NCBI RefSeq assembly: GCF_019448235.1
Contig: NZ_CP080409.1
Location: forward strand, 1,736,001-1,800,000
DNA length: 64,000 nt
Origin: Nocardioides panacisoli
GTDB taxonomy: Bacteria; Actinomycetota; Actinomycetes; Propionibacteriales; Nocardioidaceae
Reading direction: 5' to 3'
The notes beneath the pieces were generated by a model. The model searched no databases. It was not told the DNA's origin and was given only the letters and a program-made list of their open reading frames with translations. The position numbers and the translations under genes were made by a program. Below are positions 16,481 through 23,274 of this stretch, piece after piece (position 1 is the first letter of the stretch; every line of letters starts with the position of its first letter).

Positions 16481-17308
16481 TCACCGGCCCTCGAACCGCG
16501 GCGTACGCCGCTCCTGGACCGCGCGGATGCCCTCCTGCAGGTCCGCGGTCGCCATCGTGACCGGCTGGGCCAGCGCCTCCCAGTCCAGGCAGGCCTCGAG
16601 GTCGGCGTGCCCCCGGGCGAGCGCGACCTTGGTGAGCCGGCTGGCGACGGGAGCGGTGCCGGCGACGTCGATCGCGGCCTGCAACGCCGCCGAGGCGAGC
16701 TCCTCGCCCTCGAGCACGCGGGAGACCAGGCCCAGCGCCAGCGCCTCGTGACCGTCGACCAGGCGGCCCGTCAGGAGCAGGTCCTTCGCAGCGGCCGGCC
16801 CCACCACCTCGGGCAGCAGGTGCGTCGTTGCCATTCCGGGGTGCAGGCCGAGCTTGACGAACGGCACCCCCATGCGGGCGTCCGCCGCGGCGTAGCGGAT
16901 GTCGCAGGCGAGCGCGAGGCTGAGGCCCGCCCCGATGGCGGGGCCGTTGATCGCTGCGATCGTGGGCACCTCCAGCCGTCGGATCGCGAGCCACGCGCGG
17001 TAGAAGGGCTGCATCTTGGCCCGCAGCTGCGCCACCGAGGCCTCGGGCTCCTCGGCGAGCCAGGCGGTGTTGCCGCCCGCACAGAAGGCGCTGCCCTCCC
17101 CCGTGACCACGACGGCTCGCACGGTCGGGTCGGCGGCGAGGTGGTCGATCGCGACCACCCACGAGGCCGTCATCTCCTCGCTCATCGCGTTGCGCCGGTC
17201 CGGCAGGTCGAGCACGAGCCGGGCCACGCCGTCGCCCGGGCGCTCCAGGCGCAGGTGGGTCAGGGGCGGATCGCCCGCCGTGGGCTCCTCGGGGGTCTGT
17301 GCAGACAT
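16481..17308 (-). CDS. Enoyl-CoA hydratase/isomerase family protein
   Basis: 275 aa, crotonase fold. SAFCAGGN (about 77-84) and GPAIGAGLSLALACDIRYA form the oxyanion hole and CoA pocket. It hydrates or isomerises an acyl-CoA thioester, probably in fatty-acid or branched-chain catabolism; specificity is not readable. The ATG at 17308 (MSAQTPEEP) is preferred to GTG 17317, with neither having a clear Shine-Dalgarno. It stands alone, divergent from the DUF5679 gene. Confidence 0.88.
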   Translation of the reverse strand: MSAQTPEEPTAGDPPLTHLRLERPGDGVARLVLDLPDRRNAMSEEMTASWVVAIDHLAADPTVRAVVVTGEGSAFCAGGNTAWLAEEPEASVAQLRAKMQPFYRAWLAIRRLEVPTIAAINGPAIGAGLSLALACDIRYAAADARMGVPFVKLGLHPGMATTHLLPEVVGPAAAKDLLLTGRLVDGHEALALGLVSRVLEGEELASAALQAAIDVAGTAPVASRLTKVALARGHADLEACLDWEALAQPVTMATADLQEGIRAVQERRTPRFEGR

Positions 17309-17420
17309 GCGGGGCACGCTACCGACCCCTGCGGGCGCCGTGTCGTACTGTCAGCAGTGTTCCCAGCCCTGCGCTGGAGCCCCGACGGGCTTCCCCCACC
17401 GGTGTCCCCGTCGCGACGAC

Positions 17421-17434
17421 CGATTGATCAATCG
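17421..17434. promoter_or_regulatory. Perfect 14-bp palindrome upstream of the DUF5679 gene
   Basis: CGATTGATCAATCG is an exact palindrome, AT-rich against the local background, ending 6 bp before the AAGGAGG ribosome-binding site. It would lie in the 5' UTR or near the transcription start and may be an operator or a small RNA hairpin. Confidence 0.4.
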
Positions 17435-17452
17435 AATAGCAAGGAGGCCGTC

Positions 17453-17611
17453 ATGGCGGAGACCTGGAGCGGCGAGTTCTACTGCGTCAAGTGCAAGGCC
17501 AAGCGTCAGGCCGATGGCGAAGTCAAGGTCAACGACAAGGGCACGCGGATGGCCAAGGCCGTCTGCCCCGAGTGCGGCACGAACCTCAACCGCATCCTCG
17601 GCAAGGCCTGA
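17453..17611 (+). CDS. DUF5679 zinc-ribbon protein
   Basis: 52 aa. Two Cys knuckles, CVKC (about 11-14) and CPEC (about 38-41), form a zinc ribbon in a basic small protein ending NLNRILGKA. The family is conserved in actinobacteria with no known role; nucleic-acid or ribosome binding is plausible from size and charge. Strong Shine-Dalgarno AAGGAGG 5 nt upstream of the ATG, and a perfect terminator after it, suggest a highly expressed monocistron. Confidence 0.85.
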   Translation: MAETWSGEFYCVKCKAKRQADGEVKVNDKGTRMAKAVCPECGTNLNRILGKA

Positions 17612-17630
17612 CCTCCGAAACACCACCGAC

Positions 17631-17661
17631 GGGCGGCACCATCGACACGATGGTGCCGCCC
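17631..17661 (+). terminator. Perfect 14-bp stem terminator after DUF5679
   Basis: GGGCGGCACCATCG (17631-17644) pairs exactly with 17648-17661 around a 3-nt loop, 19 nt after the stop codon. Confidence 0.8.
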
Positions 17662-17689
17662 GTGGTGCGTCCGGGCCGGGAGGCGGCCT

Positions 17690-18574
17690 GTGGACGAGCA
17701 CAGCGGCGCGGCGGCGACTCCTGCGAGGCTGCCGGACATGCCCCAGCCCGCGACCGCCGATCAGTCCGGTGAGGTGCTGCGCCCGGGATGCTCGGTCCTG
17801 CTGCGTGACGAGGACTCGGTGCAGGTCGGGCTGCGCCCACCGCTCGCGGTCCGGCTGCCGCGCACGCACGAGGTGATCGCCCTGCTGCGATCCCTGGAGT
17901 GTGGTGGCGCACCACCCACCCCGACCGCAGCGACCACGTCCGCGCTCCGCGCGCTGCGATCCGCCGGACTGCTGGTCCCGGCCGAGACCACCACCTCCCC
18001 GGCGGCCCGGGCCCAGTTCGGGTCCACGGCCGCGCCCCGGCACCATCGACGTCGCCGCCACCACGTGGCCGTGCGGGGCAGCGGGGCACCGGAGGACCTC
18101 CTCACCCCGCTGCTCGACGACGCGGGGCTCACCCGCGACGACCGCGCCCCCACCGTCGTCCTGGTCGTCGCCACCGGCACGCTGCGGCGCTCGGAGCTCG
18201 ACCCGCTGCTGCGCGACGGCCTCCCCCACCTGGTGGTCGCCCACGGCCCCGAGGGCCACCGACTCGGCCCGTTCGTCGACCCCGGGCGCACCGCCTGCCT
18301 GCGCTGCGTCGACGCCGCGGAGTCGGCCGACGACCCCCGCCTGCCGCTGCTGCTGGAGCAGGCCGCGGGGGCGGACGGCGTACCTCCTCCCGATCCGCTG
18401 CTGGAGCGCATCGCCCTCGGCTGGGCGGTGCGCGACCTGGCGCGATGGGCCGAGGGTGACCAGCCCAGCACCTGGTCGACCACCGTCGACATCGGACCCA
18501 CCGCACCGCCCGTGCTCACGCCCCGGCTGCGTCACCCGCACTGCGGTTGCGCCTGGGACACGCTGCTGGCGTGA
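17690..18574 (+). CDS. Orphan TOMM-cyclodehydratase-like (SagC/ThiF-like) protein
   Basis: 294 aa. The second half resembles the C-terminal part of bacteriocin (thiazole/oxazole) cyclodehydratase C proteins: GPFVDPGRTACLRCVDA (about 199-215) with a CxxC, and HPHCGC (about 283-288) giving the second Cys pair of a structural zinc site. The N-terminal third resembles the peptide-binding winged helix of these proteins. No YcaO, dehydrogenase or precursor peptide is nearby, so a RiPP role is not supported. GTG 17690 is chosen for GGGAGG 6 nt upstream; ATG 17738 is an alternative. Probably the counterpart of M. tuberculosis Rv3196. Confidence 0.7.
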   Translation: MDEHSGAAATPARLPDMPQPATADQSGEVLRPGCSVLLRDEDSVQVGLRPPLAVRLPRTHEVIALLRSLECGGAPPTPTAATTSALRALRSAGLLVPAETTTSPAARAQFGSTAAPRHHRRRRHHVAVRGSGAPEDLLTPLLDDAGLTRDDRAPTVVLVVATGTLRRSELDPLLRDGLPHLVVAHGPEGHRLGPFVDPGRTACLRCVDAAESADDPRLPLLLEQAAGADGVPPPDPLLERIALGWAVRDLARWAEGDQPSTWSTTVDIGPTAPPVLTPRLRHPHCGCAWDTLLA

Positions 18575-18745
18575 TCACCACCAGTCGCTGTCGAGCTTCC
18601 CCTCGATGGCGCGCAGGTTGGCGCGCGCACAGGTCTCGCAGAAGCGGCGGAACCGCCCGTTCTCCACCGAGCTCACCCAGGTCAGCGGCACCTCGCCGTC
18701 CGGTGCCGCACGGCCGCAGAAGTCGCACGCGATCAACTCACCCAC
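18575..18745 (-). CDS. Small four-Cys zinc-binding protein
   Basis: 56 aa from GTG 18745. CDFC (about 8-11) and CETC (about 41-44) make a treble-clef or zinc-ribbon knuckle pair; the C-terminus is ANLRAIEGKLDSDWW. TATCCT 6 bp upstream of the GTG suggests a leaderless message. It abuts the stop of the convergent cyclodehydratase-like gene. Family not named, but small Cys4 proteins of this form are common in actinobacteria. Confidence 0.65.
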   Translation of the reverse strand: MGELIACDFCGRAAPDGEVPLTWVSSVENGRFRRFCETCARANLRAIEGKLDSDWW

Positions 18746-18773
18746 GCCTCGAGGATAGGGCCCGAACGCAGCC

Positions 18774-18807
18774 GGGCCGGGTACGACGCGATGGTCGTAC
18801 CCGGCCC
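18774..18807 (-). terminator. Perfect 14-bp stem hairpin after the whiB7 transcript
   Basis: GGGCCGGGTACGAC (18774-18787) pairs exactly with 18794-18807 around a 6-nt loop. It follows the small basic gene that ends at 18830 on the minus strand and would end the whiB7 operon. Confidence 0.7.
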
Positions 18808-18829
18808 GGGTCCTTGCCGGCATCGGTGA

Positions 18830-18994
18830 TCAGAGCGATCGGGCAAGTGCGAGGCGGGCTCGCCCGGCGGCGCGCTCGGCCTTGCGGCTGAGTCGCCTGG
18901 CCCGGGCGGCCCGTCGTGCCTCGGCGCCGACCAGGGCGCCCTCGGCACGATGGGCCTGGTCGGCCCGCACCAGCTCTTGGGTCCACTGGTTCAT
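18830..18994 (-). CDS. Small basic protein downstream of whiB7
   Basis: 54 aa, MNQWTQELVRADQ then an Ala/Arg-rich helix ending ARLALARSL. AAGGAG sits 7 nt upstream of the ATG, and codon use matches neighbouring genes. It starts 47 bp after the whiB7 stop on the same strand and is followed by a terminator, so it is probably co-transcribed with whiB7. No family recognised; a nucleic-acid- or ribosome-binding peptide is conceivable from its charge. Confidence 0.65.
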   Translation of the reverse strand: MNQWTQELVRADQAHRAEGALVGAEARRAARARRLSRKAERAAGRARLALARSL

Positions 18995-19041
18995 CGCAGG
19001 TCTCCTTCGAGGTGTGTCGTGGTGGTTGTCTGGGGTGCGCC

Positions 19042-19347
19042 TCAGGCGCTTTCCCGGTTCTTCGGCGGTCGGCCGCGGGGCCTCTTGCGCGGAATCACCA
19101 CTCCCTGGAGGAACAGCTCACCGCCCCAGACACCCCAGGGCTCGCGCCGGTCGAGAGCGCCGGAGAAGCACATCTGCTGCACCGGGCAGTCGGTGCACAG
19201 GGCCTTGGCCTCCTCGACGTCGGACGGCGCCTCGGCGAACCACAGCTCCGGGTCGTTGACCCGGCAGGGCAGCCGGTCGTAGTCGTCGGCGAGGGCAGCC
19301 TCGTCGTGCAGGTTGCTCAGCGTCGGCTCGAGAACACTGGTGGTCAT
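19042..19347 (-). CDS. whiB7: WhiB7-type transcriptional regulator
   Basis: 101 aa. Four cluster-binding cysteines: C28, C51, C54, C60. The G-rich turn GVWGG (72-76) contacts sigma-A, and the C-terminal AT-hook RGRP (91-94) in a basic tail is specific to WhiB7. The protein activates intrinsic resistance genes after ribosome-targeting stress by binding sigma-A and AT-rich DNA next to the -35 box. Start ATG has AAGGAGGAGG upstream. A 435-nt leader with an upstream ORF and attenuator precedes it (separate entries). A hairpin with CGGGACC/GGTCCCG arms (19364-19387) sits just before the Shine-Dalgarno. Confidence 0.93.
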   Translation of the reverse strand: MTTSVLEPTLSNLHDEAALADDYDRLPCRVNDPELWFAEAPSDVEEAKALCTDCPVQQMCFSGALDRREPWGVWGGELFLQGVVIPRKRPRGRPPKNRESA

Positions 19348-19412
19348 GTTTCACCTCCTCCTTCGGGACCTGGTCGATGTGGTCCCGGGGGCGGCGAACC
19401 GATTCCTGGTTG

Positions 19413-19456
19413 AGGAAACAAGTCGGCCGCGGATCCCGGGTCCGGGTTCCGCGGCC
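19413..19456 (-). promoter_or_regulatory. whiB7 attenuator hairpin
   Basis: On the minus strand 19456-19425 folds as GGCCGCGGA-A-CCCGG, 2-nt loop, CCGGG-A-TCCGCGGCC: 14 pairs with one A/A mismatch. GACTTGTTT follows (T-rich for this genome). It lies between the upstream ORF stop and whiB7 and should terminate transcription unless translation of the upstream ORF is disturbed, as described for mycobacterial whiB7. Confidence 0.75.
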
Positions 19457-19484
19457 TGTGTGTCGGTGCCGAGCTGATCGAGAT

Positions 19485-19709
19485 CTAGGTCGGCGGACTC
19501 CAGGACAGGGAACCCGTGCAGTGGGCAAATCCGATGCGCGTGCCGATCGGACGCACCCGACGGGCGTCGGTGTGGCCATCGGCGGCGCTCCGTGCGGCGC
19601 CACGCGCGGCAAGGCCGCGAGCATCCGTCGCGGGCAGTGCGGTGACACACGGGAGCGCTGCGAAGTCGCGGGACGCGAGCATCGGCGCGGAGAACTGGTA
19701 CTTCTTCAT
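19485..19709 (-). CDS. whiB7 leader peptide (upstream ORF)
   Basis: 74 aa, starts MKKYQFSAPMLASRDFA with AGGAGG 8 nt upstream of the ATG. It lies wholly inside the whiB7 leader, ends 29 nt before the attenuator hairpin, and has Ala/Arg-rich composition and no domain. A regulatory role by ribosome stalling or drop-off is expected from the studied whiB7 systems. The peptide itself is probably not conserved in function. Confidence 0.75.
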   Translation of the reverse strand: MKKYQFSAPMLASRDFAALPCVTALPATDARGLAARGAARSAADGHTDARRVRPIGTRIGFAHCTGSLSWSPPT

Positions 19710-19788
19710 CGGTGTCACCTCCTGGTTCCTGCCTCGGGCGCCGGCCTTGCCAGGGCCGTCGTGCGCGGTGCGGTTGCTGTCGGCTGAC

Positions 19789-19827
19789 ACATTACGGAGG
19801 CGCCGACCCGGCGCGCAATTGATTTAA
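19789..19827 (-). promoter_or_regulatory. whiB7 promoter with WhiB7-binding AT block
   Basis: Minus strand: TTGCGC (19813-19818), 18 bp, TAATGT (19789-19794). Immediately upstream of the -35 is the AT-rich run TAAATCAATT (19817-19826), the only AT block in the region. This is the layout reported for WhiB7-autoregulated promoters. Confidence 0.75.
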
Positions 19828-19859
19828 CGGCTGATTCGCAGCGATTTGCTGCCGCGTCC

Positions 19860-21929
19860 TCACCCGGCCTCGGCGACCAGGGCCAGCACGTCCTCGGCGT
19901 ACCGCTCGATCTTGCTCGGCCCGACCCCGTTGATCGCGCCCAGTGCGCGCTCGTCACCGGGCTTGTGCTCGGCGATCAGCTCCAGTGTGGCGTCGGTGAA
20001 CACGACGTACGCCGGCACCTCGTCGGCCTGCGAGCGTTCGCGTCGCCAGTCCTTGAGGCGGTCGAAGAGCACCTCGTCGTAGTGGACCGGGTGGTGCGCG
20101 CAACGACCCCGCTTCTTCTCCGCCGCCGTGCCCAGCGGCTGGCTGCACTCACGGCACCGCGCGACCTTGCCGCGGGCCTTGGGACGGGACTGCTGGCGCG
20201 CGGAGTCGGGCAGCAGCGGGTCGAGGAACCGGGAGGGCTTGCGGCGGGCGGCCTGCCCGGGGTTGCGGGCCGCAGACCAGGAGACCTGCAGGTGGCGACG
20301 GGCGCGGGTCAGGCCGACGTAGAGCAGACGTCGCTCCTCCTCCACCGCGGCGGGGTCGTCGGCGGCCGCGGCATGGCTGATCGGGACCGTCCCGTCCTGC
20401 ACGCCGCAGCAGAAGACCGCGTCCCACTCCAGCCCCTTGGCGGCGTGGAAGGTCGCCAGTGTCACGCCGTCGGCGGCAGGGGCGTGCTGGTCGGCCGCGC
20501 GACGGTCGAGCTCGGCCACGAACGGCCCGAGGCCGGCGCCGGCGCCGTGTTCGGCGGCGAAGTCGTCGGCCTGTGCGATCAATGCCTGCCACGACTCCCA
20601 GCGGTCGCGCACCTGGCCACGGGAGGTCGGCGCCTCCGCGGACCACCCCATGCCCCCCAGCACGGCCCGCACGACCTCGGGCCACGGCTGGTCGCCGTGC
20701 TCGCCGCTGCGGGCCGCCCCGCGCAGCCGGACCACCGCCTCGCGCACCTCGGGGCGGTCGAAGAACCGGGCGGCGCCCCGGATGACGTAGGGGATGCCGC
20801 GGTCGGCCAGGGCCTCCTCGAAGTTCTCCGACTGCGCGTTGATGCGGAACAGCACCGCCATCTCGGAGTACGCCGTGCCGGCCCCGTGCAGGTCGGTGAT
20901 GCGGCGTGCGACCTGCTCGGCCTCGGCGATCTCGTCGGGCTCGCCCGAGAACCGCACCTTCACGCCGGCCGACTGCTGGGAGCGGAGCTCGACCCCCGCA
21001 CTGGAGGTGCCGGCCAGGAGCCGGTTGGCCGCGGTGACGACCTCCGGGGTCGAGCGGTAGTTGCGCACCAGGCTGATCGAGGTGGTCGCGTCGTACTTGC
21101 TCGGGAAGTCCAGCAGGTAGGAGGCATCGGCGCCGGCGAAGGAGTAGATCGTCTGGGCGGGGTCACCGACGACGCACAGCTCGTCGCGACCGCCCAGCCA
21201 CAGGTCGAGCAGGGCCGACTGCAGCGGGGAGACGTCCTGGAACTCGTCGACGACGAACCACTTGTACTGCGAGCGGACCTGGGCGGCCACCCGCTCGTCA
21301 CCGGCCAGCACGCCGGCGGTGTAGAGCAGCACGTCCTCCATGTCCATGCGGCCCTGGTCGCGCTTGACCTCCTCGTAGGCGGTCATCACCTTCGCCACCG
21401 CGTCGGGGGTGTGGTCGGCGATCGAGCGGCCGTGGTCCTCGGCCAGCTTGGGATAGGTCTCGGCGGAGACGTTGCTGACCTTGGCCCACTCCACCTCCGA
21501 GGCGAGGTCGCGCAGCGTCGCCTGGTCGGTGCGCAGGCCGAGGCGGCGGCACGCGCCGCCGAGCAGGCCGAGCTTGGACTCGGTCAGCGTGGGCAGGTCC
21601 GCGCCGTCGTGCAGCAACGGCCAGAAGTAGCGCAGCTGGCGCAGCGCAGCGCTGTGGAAGGTGCGGGCCTGGACCCCGGGCGCCCCGAGCTGGCGCAGTC
21701 GCTGGCGCAGCTCGCCCGCGGCACGCGTGGTGAAGGTGACCGCGAGGACCTCGGTGGGCGCGTAGACGCCGGTGAGGACGCCGTGGGCGATGCGGTGGGT
21801 GATCGCGCGGGTCTTGCCCGTGCCGGCCCCCGCCAACACGCGCACCGGGCCCCGCAGCGTCTCCGCGACCTCCCGCTGTTCGGGGTCGAGCGCTCCGAGC
21901 AGGTGCTCGACACGGGCGGCATCGCTCAT
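19860..21929 (-). CDS. uvrD2: UvrD2-type ATP-dependent DNA helicase with HRDC domain
   Basis: 689 aa from ATG 21929. Superfamily 1A helicase: Walker A GAGTGKT, motif II VVDEFQD, GDPAQTIYSFAGA, motif VI VGLTRARRHL. After the motor come a four-cysteine element (CRECSQ and a later RCAHH region) and an HRDC domain ending in INGVGPSKIERYAEDVLALV. This layout is that of mycobacterial UvrD2 (Rv3198c), an essential 3'-5' helicase needing the tetracysteine part for unwinding. It is divergent from the mycoredoxin gene and next to whiB7, the M. tuberculosis order. Confidence 0.93.
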   Translation of the reverse strand: MSDAARVEHLLGALDPEQREVAETLRGPVRVLAGAGTGKTRAITHRIAHGVLTGVYAPTEVLAVTFTTRAAGELRQRLRQLGAPGVQARTFHSAALRQLRYFWPLLHDGADLPTLTESKLGLLGGACRRLGLRTDQATLRDLASEVEWAKVSNVSAETYPKLAEDHGRSIADHTPDAVAKVMTAYEEVKRDQGRMDMEDVLLYTAGVLAGDERVAAQVRSQYKWFVVDEFQDVSPLQSALLDLWLGGRDELCVVGDPAQTIYSFAGADASYLLDFPSKYDATTSISLVRNYRSTPEVVTAANRLLAGTSSAGVELRSQQSAGVKVRFSGEPDEIAEAEQVARRITDLHGAGTAYSEMAVLFRINAQSENFEEALADRGIPYVIRGAARFFDRPEVREAVVRLRGAARSGEHGDQPWPEVVRAVLGGMGWSAEAPTSRGQVRDRWESWQALIAQADDFAAEHGAGAGLGPFVAELDRRAADQHAPAADGVTLATFHAAKGLEWDAVFCCGVQDGTVPISHAAAADDPAAVEEERRLLYVGLTRARRHLQVSWSAARNPGQAARRKPSRFLDPLLPDSARQQSRPKARGKVARCRECSQPLGTAAEKKRGRCAHHPVHYDEVLFDRLKDWRRERSQADEVPAYVVFTDATLELIAEHKPGDERALGAINGVGPSKIERYAEDVLALVAEAG

Positions 21930-21934
21930 CGGCG

Positions 21935-21960
21935 GGAACAACTCCTCGTCGGGATCGGTT
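21935..21960 (+). promoter_or_regulatory. SigR/SigH-type promoter of the mycoredoxin gene
   Basis: GGAAC (21935-21939), exactly 18 bp, GTT (21958-21960). This matches the actinobacterial thiol-stress sigma consensus GGAAT/C-N18/19-GTT. Transcription would start near 21967, about 38 nt before the ATG. Confidence 0.65.
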
Positions 21961-22004
21961 GGAACGTCGCGACCGACACTAGACGCCGGAGGGGACAGTC
22001 CCGC

Positions 22005-22250
22005 ATGAGCACCTTCACGATGTACACGACGCCCTGGTGTGGCTTCTGCCACCGCCTGCGCAGCCAGCTGGACCGCGAGGGCATCGGCTACGACGTCGTC
22101 GACATCGAGCAGCAGCCCGATGCGGCGCAGATCGTCGAGGAGGCCAACGGTGGCAACCAGACCGTGCCGACCGTCGTCTACGCCGACGGCTCGAGCATGA
22201 CCAACCCGTCGCTGGCCCAGGTCAAGGAGAAGCTGGCCGCACTCGGCTGA
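22005..22250 (+). CDS. mrx1: Mycoredoxin/glutaredoxin-like protein
   Basis: 81 aa, thioredoxin fold. Active site CGFC (12-15) after TTPW; the conserved TVP cis-proline (about 53-55) and DGSSMTNPS complete the fold. It reduces mycothiol mixed disulfides using the mycothiol/Mtr system. GGAGGGG precedes the ATG. Divergent from uvrD2 as in M. tuberculosis (Rv3198A), and preceded by a SigR-type promoter, in line with the S. coelicolor homolog being a SigR target. Confidence 0.9.
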   Translation: MSTFTMYTTPWCGFCHRLRSQLDREGIGYDVVDIEQQPDAAQIVEEANGGNQTVPTVVYADGSSMTNPSLAQVKEKLAALG

Positions 22251-22268
22251 GGCGGGCTGGCCTCGGCC
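22245..22268. terminator. Bidirectional hairpin between mrx1 and nudC
   Basis: GGCTGAGGC and GCCTCGGCC (22260-22268) pair with one G-T wobble around a 6-nt loop, overlapping the mrx1 stop and lying 12 bp from the nudC stop. Confidence 0.5.
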
Positions 22269-22280
22269 GACGGCTCCCGG

Positions 22281-23189
22281 CTACCAGCTCCCCGGCAGCG
22301 GGCCGCCGTACCAGCTCTCGATCAGCGAGCGGCTGATCGAGACCCCGCCGGGCAGCTTCAGGGTGCCGGCCTCGGCCTCGGCGCGCATCGCCTCGCGGGT
22401 GAACCAGCGCGCGTCGGCGAGCTCGTCGTCGACCAAGTCGATCCCCTCGGAGACGGCGCGGCCGTGGAAGCCGAGCATCAGGCTGCTGGGCAGCGGCCAC
22501 GGCTGGTTGCCGAAGTAACTCACCTCGCCGACGGCGACCGCGGTCTCCTCGGCCACCTCGCGGCGTACGGCGTCCTCGAGGGACTCGCCGGGCTCGCAGA
22601 AGCCCGCCAGCGTCGAGAAGCGTCCCTCCGGCCATGCCGGGTGGCGTCCCAGCAGGCACCGCTCGTCCGCGCTGCCGGGCTCGCCCGCGCTGATGAGCAT
22701 GATGACCGCCGGGTCGAGTCGCGGGAACTGGACCTTGCCGCACCCCTCGCACACCAGTTCGTGGCCCGCGGAGCGGGACGCCAGCGCGCCCGCGCAGCGC
22801 GGGCAGTACCGCGTCGCCCAGTGCCACTCGGCCATCCCGAGCGCGTGGAAGACCAACGGTGCAGCCGCGTCGTCCTCGCCCAGGAAGGGAAGCAGGCCGC
22901 GGAGCGGGAACCACTGCTCCGGCTCCGCCCCGGCGACCTCGGGGTCGACGATGACCGCCCACCAGGTCGCACCGGCCCGCTCGCCGAGGAGCAGCCGCAG
23001 GCCCGCGGGCGCCTCGTCGGTCGGCACCCACGGCAGCGCGCCGTCGACCGGCCGGACCCGGGTGCCCGACACCACCAGCACGCGGCTGTCGGGTGCCTGC
23101 CACCGGGCGTCCAGCCACTCCCGGTCGCGACGGCGTACGCCGCGGCGGTCGTGGGCGTCGGCGATCAGCGTCTCGTGGGGATACCTCAC
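22281..23189 (-). CDS. nudC: NAD+ diphosphatase NudC
   Basis: 302 aa. A zinc ribbon (CPRC and CEGC, about 129-147) precedes the Nudix box GFCEPGESLEDAVRREVAEE. NQPWPLPSSLM just after is the NudC-specific SQPWPFPxS signature. The enzyme cleaves NAD(H) to NMN(H) and AMP and removes NAD caps from RNA. GTG start (GTG AGG TAT CCC). Homolog of M. tuberculosis Rv3199c, next to uvrD2/mrx1 in both. Confidence 0.92.
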   Translation of the reverse strand: MRYPHETLIADAHDRRGVRRRDREWLDARWQAPDSRVLVVSGTRVRPVDGALPWVPTDEAPAGLRLLLGERAGATWWAVIVDPEVAGAEPEQWFPLRGLLPFLGEDDAAAPLVFHALGMAEWHWATRYCPRCAGALASRSAGHELVCEGCGKVQFPRLDPAVIMLISAGEPGSADERCLLGRHPAWPEGRFSTLAGFCEPGESLEDAVRREVAEETAVAVGEVSYFGNQPWPLPSSLMLGFHGRAVSEGIDLVDDELADARWFTREAMRAEAEAGTLKLPGGVSISRSLIESWYGGPLPGSW

Positions 23190-23236
23190 GCCCCGAGACT
23201 AGGCGGGCGTCCGCGACGCCCACCGACCGCGTCGCG

Positions 23237-23274
23237 TTGACTTCCGCGCGACTTCCAGTTGAGAATGATTCTCA
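23237..23274 (+). promoter_or_regulatory. Zur-like box overlapping promoter and start codon
   Basis: TGAGAATGATTCTCA (23260-23274) is a perfect 15-bp palindrome of the Fur/Zur type and contains the core AATGATT. TTGACT (23237-23242) and GAGAAT (23261-23266) are 18 bp apart, so the box covers the -10 and the expected +1. Transcription would start at the A of ATG 23274, giving a leaderless mRNA shut off when the repressor is metal-loaded. Confidence 0.7.

Noticed and set aside
16383..16751. ATG just after the small-RNA promoter as a leaderless protein start
   Set aside because: The frame runs antisense into the enoyl-CoA hydratase gene with Arg/Pro/Ser-rich composition; the stems explain this DNA better.
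17690..18574. A thiazole/oxazole RiPP gene cluster
   Set aside because: Only a C-protein-like gene is present; no YcaO, oxidase, precursor peptide or exporter within 20 kb.
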